NCBI GenBank assembly: GCA_014534385.1
Contig: JACVRP010000130.1
Location: forward strand, 1-8,893
Direction: 5' to 3'
DNA length: 8,893 bases
Source: Cyanobacteria bacterium Co-bin13
GTDB lineage: Bacteria > Cyanobacteriota > Cyanobacteriia > Phormidesmidales > Phormidesmidaceae
Shown: in pieces, positions 1 through 6,117 of the stretch
Layout: each line of letters opens with the position of its first letter
Numbering within the stretch: the stretch's first letter is position 1
The notes under the pieces: model-generated
Seen by the model: only the letters and a program-made list of their open reading frames with translations
What the model was told of the DNA's origin: nothing
Database searches by the model: none
Program-made: the position numbers and the translations under genes

Positions 1-1211
1 GCACTGAGGTGGCGAATCCAGTCGCGGCCCCGGAAATCGCCGAACTGATGGGCGTAGCTGTAGACCTGGCCGAGTGGGGTTGCTAGCCCAATGTACACTA
101 GGCCCACAGGCTTTTCTGAACTGCCGCCGCCAGGGCCAGCAATACCGGTGATACTCAGGCCCCAATCGGTCTGGAGCTGTCGCTGGACGCCTTGGGCCAT
201 CTGCTCGGCAACGAGGGCGCTGACGGCTCCATGGGCCTCTAGAACGCTGGGTTCGACCCCTAACAGCTTAATCTTGACCGCGTTGTCGTAGGAAATCACG
301 CCGCCTTGAAAATAGACGGAGCTGCCCGCTACCTGCGTGATCATCTGCCCTAATCCGCCCCCGGTGCAGGACTCGGCAACGGCTAGGGTTTGCTGCTGCG
401 ATCGCAACAGATTTCCCACCACCGACGCTAGGGTATCGTCGTCTCGGCCATAGCAGTCCAGCCCGGTGAGCGCTTTCAAATCTGCTTCTATGGGCTCGAT
501 CAGAGCTAGCGCGGCAGCTCGACTGGCGGCTCGGGCGCTAATTCTTAGTCGGGCTTCACCCGCGCCAGCGTAGGGAGCCACGGTTGGATTCTCCTGCTTC
601 AGATAGGGCGCGACTTTTTCCGCCAGGGCCGCCTCCCCAATGCCCCAAAATCGCAGCATCCGGCTGGTGATGGCAGCCCGACCCCAGCCCTGATCTTGGA
701 GATAGGGCACGGCAGTTTCGCTCCACATGGCCTGCATTTCGCTAGGCACCCCTGGAAACGTCAATAGGGTTAAACCCGCGCGCGGCTGCCAGATAAGGCC
801 GGGAGCGCTGCCCGTGCGGTTGGGCAGAACCTCAGCCCCCTGGGGCAGCAGCGCCTGCTTGCGGTTACTCTCGGGCAGAGGCCGACCCCGCCGCAAAAAC
901 TTTGCCTGAATATCGGCCCAGACCTCCGGGCGCTCCTCCAGAGGGGTATCAAAAAAATCTGCCAGGGTTTCTGTGGTCAGGTCGTCAGGGGTAGGGCCCA
1001 GACCACCCGTAAAAATAAGCAGCCGCGATCGCTCACAGGCAATGGCAATGGCTCGCTTAAGGCGGATCGGGTTGTCGCCGACGACAGTCTGGTAGTAGTG
1101 GGGAATGCCCAGGTCAGCCAGCTGCTGGGCCAGAAACTGAGCGTTGCTATTTAAGATGTCTCCCAGCAGTAGCTCTGTGCCAACACAGATAATCTCGGCA
1201 CCGCCAAGCAT
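1..1211 (-). CDS. cinA: CinA family protein (NMN deamidase / ADP-ribose pyrophosphatase type), 3' end cut by window edge
   Basis: The reverse strand carries one open frame of 403 codons that runs off the left edge. The family is usually about 415-425 residues, so only the last ten to twenty are missing. Residues about 4-170 form the molybdopterin-binding-like (COG1058) domain, seen as GTELLLGDILNSN (11-23), FTGGLGPTPDDLTTE (67-81) and FPGVPSEM (152-159). Residues about 260 onward form the CinA/PncC domain, seen as AESCTGG (279-285), ITGIAGPGGG (354-363) and KPVGLVYIG (367-375). Known members deamidate nicotinamide mononucleotide in pyridine-nucleotide salvage and hydrolyse ADP-ribose; a link to competence is historical. 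I chose the ATG at 1211 because GAGG sits 5 nt upstream and cyanobacterial homologues start just before AEIICVGTE. An in-frame ATG at 1226 would add five residues but has no ribosome site. Two HIP1 octamers lie inside. It diverges from the GT39 gene. Product call very secure; exact start less so. Confidence 0.95.
   Translation of the reverse strand, partial: MLGGAEIICVGTELLLGDILNSNAQFLAQQLADLGIPHYYQTVVGDNPIRLKRAIAIACERSRLLIFTGGLGPTPDDLTTETLADFFDTPLEERPEVWADIQAKFLRRGRPLPESNRKQALLPQGAEVLPNRTGSAPGLIWQPRAGLTLLTFPGVPSEMQAMWSETAVPYLQDQGWGRAAITSRMLRFWGIGEAALAEKVAPYLKQENPTVAPYAGAGEARLRISARAASRAAALALIEPIEADLKALTGLDCYGRDDDTLASVVGNLLRSQQQTLAVAESCTGGGLGQMITQVAGSSVYFQGGVISYDNAVKIKLLGVEPSVLEAHGAVSALVAEQMAQGVQRQLQTDWGLSITGIAGPGGGSSEKPVGLVYIGLATPLGQVYSYAHQFGDFRGRDWIRHLS
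398..405. repeat. HIP1 octamer in cinA
   Basis: Perfect GCGATCGC, the highly iterated palindrome of many cyanobacterial genomes. It is one of six in the window and lies in the linker between the two CinA domains. Confidence 0.9.
1025..1032. repeat. HIP1 octamer in cinA
   Basis: Perfect GCGATCGC in the N-terminal domain of cinA, just upstream (in gene sense) of the FTGGLGPTPDD motif. Confidence 0.9.
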
Positions 1212-1462
1212 TCGATCCTCATTCATTGTGCGGGTTGTGGGGGCAGTGGATGGATAGTGTCATTATTAACATTGCACGATGCGATATGCGTCTTAATCAG
1301 TTCTGGTTTTATCTCGGCTCCGCAATTTCCTGAACGGTTTATAGACCGAAGGGCTGTGTCTGAGCTGTGCTCTGGCTGGTTGAGTCTTTCTAAATTAAAA
1401 GCGGTATCCGGCAGCCCGCAGCGCTGCCCGCCCTCAGAGTCCCTATTTTGCGAGAACAGTTT
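1212..1462. other. Divergent spacer between cinA and the GT39 gene
   Basis: No credible gene is seen in these 251 bp. An imperfect palindrome CGGTTTATAGACCG (1335-1348, six of seven pairs match) contains the -10-like string TATAGA in the GT39 direction, without a recognisable -35. Closer to the GT39 start, a perfect 10-bp palindrome GCAGCGCTGC (1418-1427) overlaps a second possible stem, GGCAGC/GCTGCC (1410-1415 with 1423-1428). The leader could therefore fold in two exclusive ways. On the cinA side, the AT-rich TTAATAAT (around 1264-1271, read on the minus strand) could be a -10. None of these is strong enough to call as a promoter. Confidence 0.4.
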
Positions 1463-3106
1463 ATGAACCTCTGGACCCTGCCACCCAAAGAACATCTCAA
1501 ACCAGTTCTGTGGCTGCTGGGGGGAGGGCTTTTGGTGCGGGCGGTGATAGCAGCATTTCTATTTCCCGGATTTGATGAGGCCTACTACTATCTCTACAGC
1601 CGCTATCTGCAGCTGAGCTACTTTGACCATCCGCCCCTAGTTGCGCTGACAACAGGCCTGGGCTGGTGGTTAACTGGCGTGATTTCTCCCTTCACGATTC
1701 GATTGGGTGCGCTGCTGCTGCACACGCTCAACCTTTGGCTGCTGTATCAGACGGCGGTGCGGCTGTTCTCGGCGGCGGTGGGGCGAATGGCGCTAGCGAT
1801 CGCAACCCTAGTACCGCTCTTTGCGATCGCCTTTGGCATTCTCACCTCTCCCGACAACACCCTGATTTTGTTCTGGACCATGACCCTGTACTGGGCCGCA
1901 GTTGAGTTTTTCCCGGCAGCTGATACAGATGATGCAGCCGGAGCAGAAAAGCCCTATCGGCCCACCTGGCGCGTTTGTCTGTTTGGCCTCTGGGTCGGGC
2001 TGGCCTGCCTCGGTAAGTACCACGGCTTTGTGCTGGCGCTGAGCCTGGTGGGCTTTTGCCTGGCGACTCCCCGCTACCGCCGGGTTTTTGGGTCGCCGTG
2101 GACCTGGCTGGCCCTGGGAATTTTTGGGCTGACGCTATTTCCCCTCTGGTTTTGGAACCTGCAGCACGACTGGATTTCCTTCCAATTTCAGCTCTCCATG
2201 CGTTTTAAAGGGGCTGAGGCTCCGGGCTTTAGCCTGCTGCAGCTGCTGGGCTACTGGCTCATCATTATTGTCTATCTGTTCCCTGGCTTTGGTCTGCCGC
2301 TGTGGTGGGTGAGCGGCCGTCAGCTGATCTCACACACCCAGCAGATCTTTGTGCCCCCCGTGGATGCAGCAGCTTACTGGCTGCGGCAAAAGCAGCGGCT
2401 GGTGCTGTGGATTTCTCTACCTATCCTGCTGCTGTTTACCTATTTGGGCGGCTCTCGGCAGATTCTTCCGGCCTGGCCAGCTCCAGGCTTTTGGGGCATG
2501 ACCCTGCTGCTAGCCTGCTACGCCGTAGAGTGGCAGCGGCAGAAGCCGCGTTTAGTCAGGCGCTGGCTTTGGGGGTCGGGAATTTTTTTGGGTACGCTGG
2601 CTGGCGTGGCGCTGCTGCACATTACGACAGGCACGCTGCAAAGGCCCGGAAACTACTCTTTAATGGGTGGCCTTGTGGCCCCCAAGAGCGACCCTTCGCG
2701 GGAGCTCATTAACGTGCAGCAGTTGGGCCGCAGTTTTCAGGCTGCGGCTCCGGTGAGGGAGGCTCTGGAACAGGTGAGCTTTGTCTTTACCAATGAGTAT
2801 TACTTGGGCGGATATCTGGCGATGGCTCTGCACCCTTGGCGAGACATTCCAGTCACCAGCTTTAGTCAAGATCCGCGCGGCTTTGCTTTTTGGTTTGATC
2901 AGCAGGAGTGGCTGGGCCAGGATGCTCTATACATTACCCTGGAGCGCTTCCATGAGCAGCCTGACATCACCAACAGCTACCGGGAAAACTTTGCCGCGAT
3001 AGAAGAGATTGCTGCTGTCCCCATTACCCGGGGCGGAGCCGAGACCGAGGTCTTTCACGTGTACCGAGCGACACAGTTTCTCCAGCCCTACCGCTATCCC
3101 TATTAG
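1463..3106 (+). CDS. GT39-family (ArnT/PMT_2-like) polytopic membrane glycosyltransferase
   Basis: A 547-residue membrane protein, predicted to transfer a sugar from a polyprenyl-phosphate-sugar donor onto a lipid or glycan on the outer face of the cytoplasmic membrane. The family signature is clear: the first extracytoplasmic loop carries the acidic pair FDEAYYY (37-43, catalytic Asp/Glu) and then SYFDHPP (52-58). PDN at 130-132, GKYHG (184-188) and WNLQHDW (231-237) are also typical of bacterial GT39 proteins. About ten to eleven hydrophobic segments lie between residues 14 and 387, followed by a soluble, probably periplasmic, C-terminal region of about 160 residues. The frame is open from a TTG at 1448, but I prefer the ATG at 1463; a weak GAGAA lies upstream. 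The gene converges on the WecA-like gene with 22 bp between stops. Donor and acceptor cannot be read from sequence. Two HIP1 sites 27 bp apart lie in the segment coding residues about 112-123. Confidence 0.9.
   Translation: MNLWTLPPKEHLKPVLWLLGGGLLVRAVIAAFLFPGFDEAYYYLYSRYLQLSYFDHPPLVALTTGLGWWLTGVISPFTIRLGALLLHTLNLWLLYQTAVRLFSAAVGRMALAIATLVPLFAIAFGILTSPDNTLILFWTMTLYWAAVEFFPAADTDDAAGAEKPYRPTWRVCLFGLWVGLACLGKYHGFVLALSLVGFCLATPRYRRVFGSPWTWLALGIFGLTLFPLWFWNLQHDWISFQFQLSMRFKGAEAPGFSLLQLLGYWLIIIVYLFPGFGLPLWWVSGRQLISHTQQIFVPPVDAAAYWLRQKQRLVLWISLPILLLFTYLGGSRQILPAWPAPGFWGMTLLLACYAVEWQRQKPRLVRRWLWGSGIFLGTLAGVALLHITTGTLQRPGNYSLMGGLVAPKSDPSRELINVQQLGRSFQAAAPVREALEQVSFVFTNEYYLGGYLAMALHPWRDIPVTSFSQDPRGFAFWFDQQEWLGQDALYITLERFHEQPDITNSYRENFAAIEEIAAVPITRGGAETEVFHVYRATQFLQPYRYPY
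1796..1803. repeat. HIP1 octamer in the GT39 gene
   Basis: Perfect GCGATCGC inside a transmembrane-coding stretch. It lies 27 bp, exactly nine codons, before the next copy. Confidence 0.9.
1823..1830. repeat. HIP1 octamer in the GT39 gene
   Basis: Second GCGATCGC of the close pair. It is read in the same codon phase as the first and encodes the same Ala-Ile-Ala string. Confidence 0.9.
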
Positions 3107-3118
3107 GCTATGAATCAA

Positions 3119-3133
3119 GCTAGGAAGGCTAGC
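3119..3133. other. Weak hairpin in the convergent gap
   Basis: GCTAG (3119-3123) and CTAGC (3129-3133) form a 5-bp stem with a 5-nt loop. It lies between the converging GT39 and WecA-like genes and overlaps the latter's stop codon (CTA at 3129-3131). There is no T-run on either strand, so it is a poor intrinsic terminator. It is the only fold I see between the two stops. Confidence 0.2.
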
Positions 3134-4187
3134 GGGAGTGTTGTTTGACGCGCCAGCCGGTGTAGCTGAGCAGAACCGTTGCCCCTAGGGCATAGGCCAC
3201 ACCGCTAGGCATGCCAGAGAATGCCAGGGCTAGACTGCCGACCCACAGCGTTAGCACATAGATGAAGAGAACTGTCACGCGGTGGGATAGCCCGGCCTGG
3301 AGCAGGCGGTGGTGCAGGTGCCGCTTGTCGGCCACAAACGGAGAAGAGCCGCAGCGAATACGGTCAAAAATAACCGCCGACATATCTAGAATCGGCACTG
3401 CCAAGATCAGGTAGGGCAGAAAAACGGCTGCAGTGGTAACGCTCTTAACCAGGCCAATAACGCCCACGCCCGCCAGGGTAAAGCCCATAAAGTAGGCTCC
3501 TCCGTCGCCCATAAAAATTTGGGCCGGGTTGAAGTTGTAGCGCAAAAAGCCCAGAGCCCCGCCCGCCAGCGCAGCCGCAATCAGAGCGGCGGCAGGCTGA
3601 TCCATAAATAGAGTTGCCACCAGCATGATGATGGCGGCAATGCCAGACACACCTGCGGCCAGCCCGTCTAATCCATCGATCCAGTTGATGGCATTGGCCA
3701 TGCCGACCAGCCAGACAATGGTGACGGGCAGGCTGATCCAAGCTGGCAAGGAAACCAGGCCATAGAAGGGAATGGTCAGAAAATCGATGCTGACGCCAAC
3801 GTGCCATGCGATCGCAGCGACAGCCGACTGCATAAAGAGCCGGCTAATTGGGGACAGGCCAAACAAGTCGTCTGTCAAGCCGATCAGGAAAAAGGCTAGG
3901 CCCCCAATGGTGACGCCCCAGATAGCAAATTCCTCTGGAGGGGCTAGATGCTGTCCAGTGGCATCAATGAACCCTCCTGTGGCCCAGACCATTAGCAGTG
4001 CGGTCAGCGTGCCCAGAAAAATCGACACGCCGCCCAGTCGCACCATGGGTTTACTGTGTACTTTGCGGCCTCCCGGCAGATCTACCCGTCCACTCCTCAA
4101 CCCAATCCGTCTGACAATGGGCGTACTAAAGAGTACTACTATTGCTGAGACGACGAAGGCGAGGAAATGATAGAGATGAGATGGCAT
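3129..4187 (-). CDS. WecA/TagO/MraY-superfamily polyprenyl-phosphate sugar-1-phosphate transferase
   Basis: A 352-residue integral membrane enzyme that starts lipid-linked glycan synthesis by moving a sugar-1-phosphate, usually GlcNAc-1-P from UDP-GlcNAc, onto polyprenyl phosphate at the cytoplasmic face. Superfamily motifs appear in order: RKVHSKPMVRLGG (41-53), GLTDDLFGL (103-111, the Mg-binding Asp pair), NAINWIDGLDGLA (165-177), NFNPAQIFMGDGG (218-230) and the cytoplasmic H-motif ADKRHLHHRL (286-295). The HLHH form and lack of MraY-specific features point to the WecA/TagO branch, not true MraY. About ten to eleven membrane segments are visible. I chose the ATG at 4187 because GGAG sits 5 nt upstream. 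ATG at 4199 and TTG at 4205 are in frame but lack a ribosome site. It lies downstream of glyA on the same strand, 313 bp away. It is probably involved in surface polysaccharide or secondary wall polymer; exact sugar unknown. Confidence 0.93.
   Translation of the reverse strand: MPSHLYHFLAFVVSAIVVLFSTPIVRRIGLRSGRVDLPGGRKVHSKPMVRLGGVSIFLGTLTALLMVWATGGFIDATGQHLAPPEEFAIWGVTIGGLAFFLIGLTDDLFGLSPISRLFMQSAVAAIAWHVGVSIDFLTIPFYGLVSLPAWISLPVTIVWLVGMANAINWIDGLDGLAAGVSGIAAIIMLVATLFMDQPAAALIAAALAGGALGFLRYNFNPAQIFMGDGGAYFMGFTLAGVGVIGLVKSVTTAAVFLPYLILAVPILDMSAVIFDRIRCGSSPFVADKRHLHHRLLQAGLSHRVTVLFIYVLTLWVGSLALAFSGMPSGVAYALGATVLLSYTGWRVKQHSR
3808..3815. repeat. HIP1 octamer in the WecA-like gene
   Basis: Perfect GCGATCGC within the codons for the hydrophobic segment that follows the DDLFGL motif. 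Confidence 0.9.
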
Positions 4188-4500
4188 CAGGACTCCCATT
4201 GGCAAATGGAGGGTTTAGGGCATCAGTCAAGTGGGTATTTCAGGAGAGGATTGAGGATTGAGGCATCAAAACCAGTCTGGCTAGGCTAGCTGTGATGAGT
4301 TCAATCGCTTCCTGACGACCTGAAAAGCTAAATTTTTTCAGGCTGCCAAAAAATCCCAATGGATGTTACTACAAAAACTCCATGCAGATTATCACAGATT
4401 CTTAAGCACCCGGCCTGAATTCTCTGCTTAATCCGATGGAGTTTGTAGAGCCCTAATCCTTTTACAAGGATTTGATCTTAGATCCTGATTGATACTGGGG
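4188..4500. other. Spacer between glyA and the WecA-like gene
   Basis: These 313 bp hold no supportable gene. The stretch is AT-richer than the coding DNA on either side. Read on the minus strand, TGTGATAAT (complement of 4388-4396) resembles an extended -10 box for the WecA-like gene, which would give a leader of about 190 nt; no matching -35 is seen. A short tandem run of GAGGATT (two full copies plus GAGG, 4246-4263) lies in that leader. A 7-bp inverted repeat just past the glyA stop is listed separately. Confidence 0.4.
4455..4472. repeat. 7-bp inverted repeat just downstream of glyA
   Basis: AATCCTT (4455-4461) and AAGGATT (4466-4472) are perfect arms around the 4-nt loop TTAC, 29 to 46 nt past the glyA stop on its transcript. 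The position suits a transcription end or 3' stabiliser. The stem is AT-rich, and no T-run follows in the glyA direction, so I do not call it an intrinsic terminator with confidence. Confidence 0.4.
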
Positions 4501-5784
4501 CTAAACCATGGCGGGTACCAAACCGCTCAGGTGGGGATAGAGGGGAAACCGTTGACAGAGAGCGGCCACCCGCTGACGGCAGGCTTGCTTCACCGCTTCA
4601 TCTTCCGGAGACAGCAGGCGGTCAGCAATAATGTCGGCGATTTCAGTAAAGTCGCTGGTGCCCAACCCACGGGTTGTCATGGCCGGTGAGCCAAGCCGCA
4701 AGCCGCTGGTGACGAAAGGCGATTCCGGATCAAACGGCACCGTGTTTTTGTTGGCGGTAATGTTAACTTCACTGACGAGCTGATCGGCCCGTTTACCGGT
4801 GAGGCCAATGGAGCGCAAATCAACCAGCACCAGGTGGTTGTCAGTGCCACCCGAAACCACCTTACACCCGCGCACCTGGAGCTGAGCCGCCAACGCTTTG
4901 GCGTTGTCGATTACCTGGGCGCAGTAGGTCTTGAAGTCTGGCTTGAGGGCTTCTCCAAAGGCTACGGCCTTGGCAGCAATAACGTGCTCTAGAGGGCCAC
5001 CCTGGTTACCGGGGAAGACAGCTTTGTCGAGCTTTTTGCCCAGCTCAGCATCGTGGGTCAAAATTAAGCCGCCCCGGGGACCGCGCAGCGTTTTGTGCGT
5101 TGTCGTCGTGACTACGTCGCAGTAGGGCAGCGGATTGGGGTGATGGCCCGTGGCTACCAGGCCAGCGATATGAGCAATATCAGCTAGCAGGTAAGCGCCC
5201 ACCTCGTCTGCAATCTGCCTGAATCGATCAAAGTGAATGGTGCGGGAGTAGGCAGAGTAGCCGCAGATCAGCAGTTTGGGACGATGCTGTAGGGCTAGTT
5301 CTCGAATTTCATCGAAGTCTAGCTGCTCGCTCTCAGGGTTAACGCCGTAGTGTTGGACCTTAAACCACTTACCAGAAACATTGACCGGGGAACCGTGGGT
5401 CAAGTGACCTCCGTGGGAGAGGTCCATCCCCATAATCGTATCTCCGGGCTGGAGCAGCGCTAGAAAGACAGCGAAGTTGGCCTGTGCGCCTGAATGGGGT
5501 TGAACATTGGCGTGGGCAGCGCCAAATAAATCCTTAGCCCGCTCAATGGCCAGCTGTTCTACCTGATCGACAAATTCACAGCCCCCGTAATAGCGCTTTC
5601 CGGGTAAGCCTTCTGCGTATTTGTTGGTGAGGACTGAGCCTTGCGCTGCCATCACAGCAGGGGAGGTGAAGTTTTCGCTGGCAATCATTTCCAGGTGATC
5701 CTGCTGGCGCTGCAGCTCACGGTGCAAAATATCAGCAACCAGCGGATCCGATTGAGCTAAAAAGTCAGAATTAGTCTTAGTCAC
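4501..5784 (-). CDS. glyA: Serine hydroxymethyltransferase
   Basis: A cytosolic, PLP-dependent enzyme that interconverts serine and glycine with tetrahydrofolate and supplies 5,10-methylene-THF. In a phototroph it also links to photorespiratory glycine. With the chosen start it has 427 residues, as usual for cyanobacterial GlyA. Visible landmarks are IASENFTSPAV (34-44), TNKYAEGLPGKRYYGG (53-68), SHGGHLTHG (123-131), the cofactor-binding ADIAHIAG (200-207) and TTTTHKTLRGPRGG (226-239), whose Lys231 forms the internal aldimine. I chose the GTG at 5784 because the protein then begins (M)TKTNSDFLAQSDP, as in relatives, and AGGGG lies 8 nt upstream. An in-frame ATG at 5814 would add ten residues (MLPRLLGAIV) that look like translated leader. 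It is transcribed away from crtP across a 333-bp divergent spacer. Product call certain; start is the only open point. Confidence 0.97.
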   Translation of the reverse strand: MTKTNSDFLAQSDPLVADILHRELQRQQDHLEMIASENFTSPAVMAAQGSVLTNKYAEGLPGKRYYGGCEFVDQVEQLAIERAKDLFGAAHANVQPHSGAQANFAVFLALLQPGDTIMGMDLSHGGHLTHGSPVNVSGKWFKVQHYGVNPESEQLDFDEIRELALQHRPKLLICGYSAYSRTIHFDRFRQIADEVGAYLLADIAHIAGLVATGHHPNPLPYCDVVTTTTHKTLRGPRGGLILTHDAELGKKLDKAVFPGNQGGPLEHVIAAKAVAFGEALKPDFKTYCAQVIDNAKALAAQLQVRGCKVVSGGTDNHLVLVDLRSIGLTGKRADQLVSEVNITANKNTVPFDPESPFVTSGLRLGSPAMTTRGLGTSDFTEIADIIADRLLSPEDEAVKQACRQRVAALCQRFPLYPHLSGLVPAMV

Positions 5785-5832
5785 AACTATGGCCCCTAGC
5801 AATCGCGGTAACATCGTGGGCTAGCCAAACGC

Positions 5833-5855
5833 AGTCAGACGCAAGCTGACTCAGC
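5833..5855. repeat. Overlapping inverted repeats in the glyA leader
   Basis: AGTCAG (5833-5838) pairs with CTGACT (5846-5851) across 7 nt. The second arm is also part of the 11-bp odd palindrome GCTGACTCAGC (5845-5855). In the glyA leader RNA these folds exclude each other. They lie about 50-70 nt before the GTG start. No known riboswitch consensus is recognised. Confidence 0.4.
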
Positions 5856-6048
5856 CCCGCGTAACTTTAAAGCGTATTGAGTTGCTAGCCACTTCTAGAA
5901 TCCATTATTCTACTGCTTTACCGAGTTCGCTGCGACGGTGGCTGGGCTCCTGGGCCGCAGGTCTTTGAACCAGGAATTTTTAGAAAGAGGAGATGGATTT
6001 GGGAGCCTTTGGCAGAACTGAAATAAATAATGAGGCAAATGTAACGGA

Positions 6049-6069
6049 TTGCAACATATAATGTTGCAA
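6049..6069. promoter_or_regulatory. Perfect 21-bp palindrome over the crtP -10 box (operator candidate)
   Basis: Arms TTGCAACAT (6049-6057) and ATGTTGCAA (6061-6069) are exact reverse complements around the spacer ATA. The centre contains TATAAT, so a dimeric regulator bound here would cover the -10 element and start site of crtP, as expected for repression. The symmetry is full over nine pairs. The regulator cannot be named from the sequence; the motif matches neither the NtcA consensus (GTA-N8-TAC) nor the LexA-type sites I know. Confidence 0.6.
6057..6062 (+). promoter_or_regulatory. Putative -10 box of the crtP(-crtB) promoter
   Basis: An exact TATAAT hexamer predicts a start near 6069 and a leader of about 48 nt before crtP. 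At 16-18 bp upstream only poor -35 matches exist (for example GGCAAA at 6034-6039). The promoter may therefore need an activator or depend on the -10 alone. Confidence 0.5.
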
Positions 6070-6117
6070 CGTGGAATTCTCATAAAGCTGTTAAGCAATT
6101 AAGGGGTTGGGCGAGTC

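Larger units (their letters stand above)
5785..6117. promoter_or_regulatory. Divergent regulatory spacer glyA / crtP
   Basis: No convincing gene occupies these 333 bp. The crtP side holds the palindrome and TATAAT box listed separately. On the glyA side, TAGAAT (minus strand, complement of about 5907-5912) is a possible -10 without a good -35, and it would leave a leader of over 100 nt. That leader contains two overlapping inverted repeats near 5833-5855. The two promoter regions appear to be more than 100 bp apart, so shared control of glyA and crtP is not implied. Confidence 0.5.

Noticed and set aside
1223..1495. 90-residue minus-strand open frame over the cinA/GT39 spacer, and a 69-residue plus-strand frame at 1257-1466
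   Set aside because: They overlap each other and the GT39 start, have no recognisable motif, and occupy the region that should hold two promoters.
2302..2712. 136-residue plus-strand frame inside the GT39 gene
   Set aside because: Shadow of the real frame in G+C-rich DNA; Ala-rich translation with no domain.
3772..4170. 132-residue plus-strand frame opposite the WecA-like gene
   Set aside because: Antisense shadow; the minus strand has all superfamily motifs.
4246..4263. GAGGATT tandem repeat as a functional element
   Set aside because: Only about 2.6 copies of a 7-mer; likely chance slippage.
4455..4472. Intrinsic terminator of glyA
   Set aside because: Good symmetry and position, but an AT-rich stem and no U-tract in the glyA direction; kept only as an inverted repeat.
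5815..5920. Glycine riboswitch upstream of glyA
   Set aside because: No tandem aptamer core is recognisable; only short overlapping inverted repeats are present.
5910..6098. 62-residue minus-strand open frame in the glyA/crtP spacer
   Set aside because: Low-complexity, proline/serine/cysteine-rich translation with no family resemblance. It runs through the crtP promoter palindrome and lacks a ribosome site.
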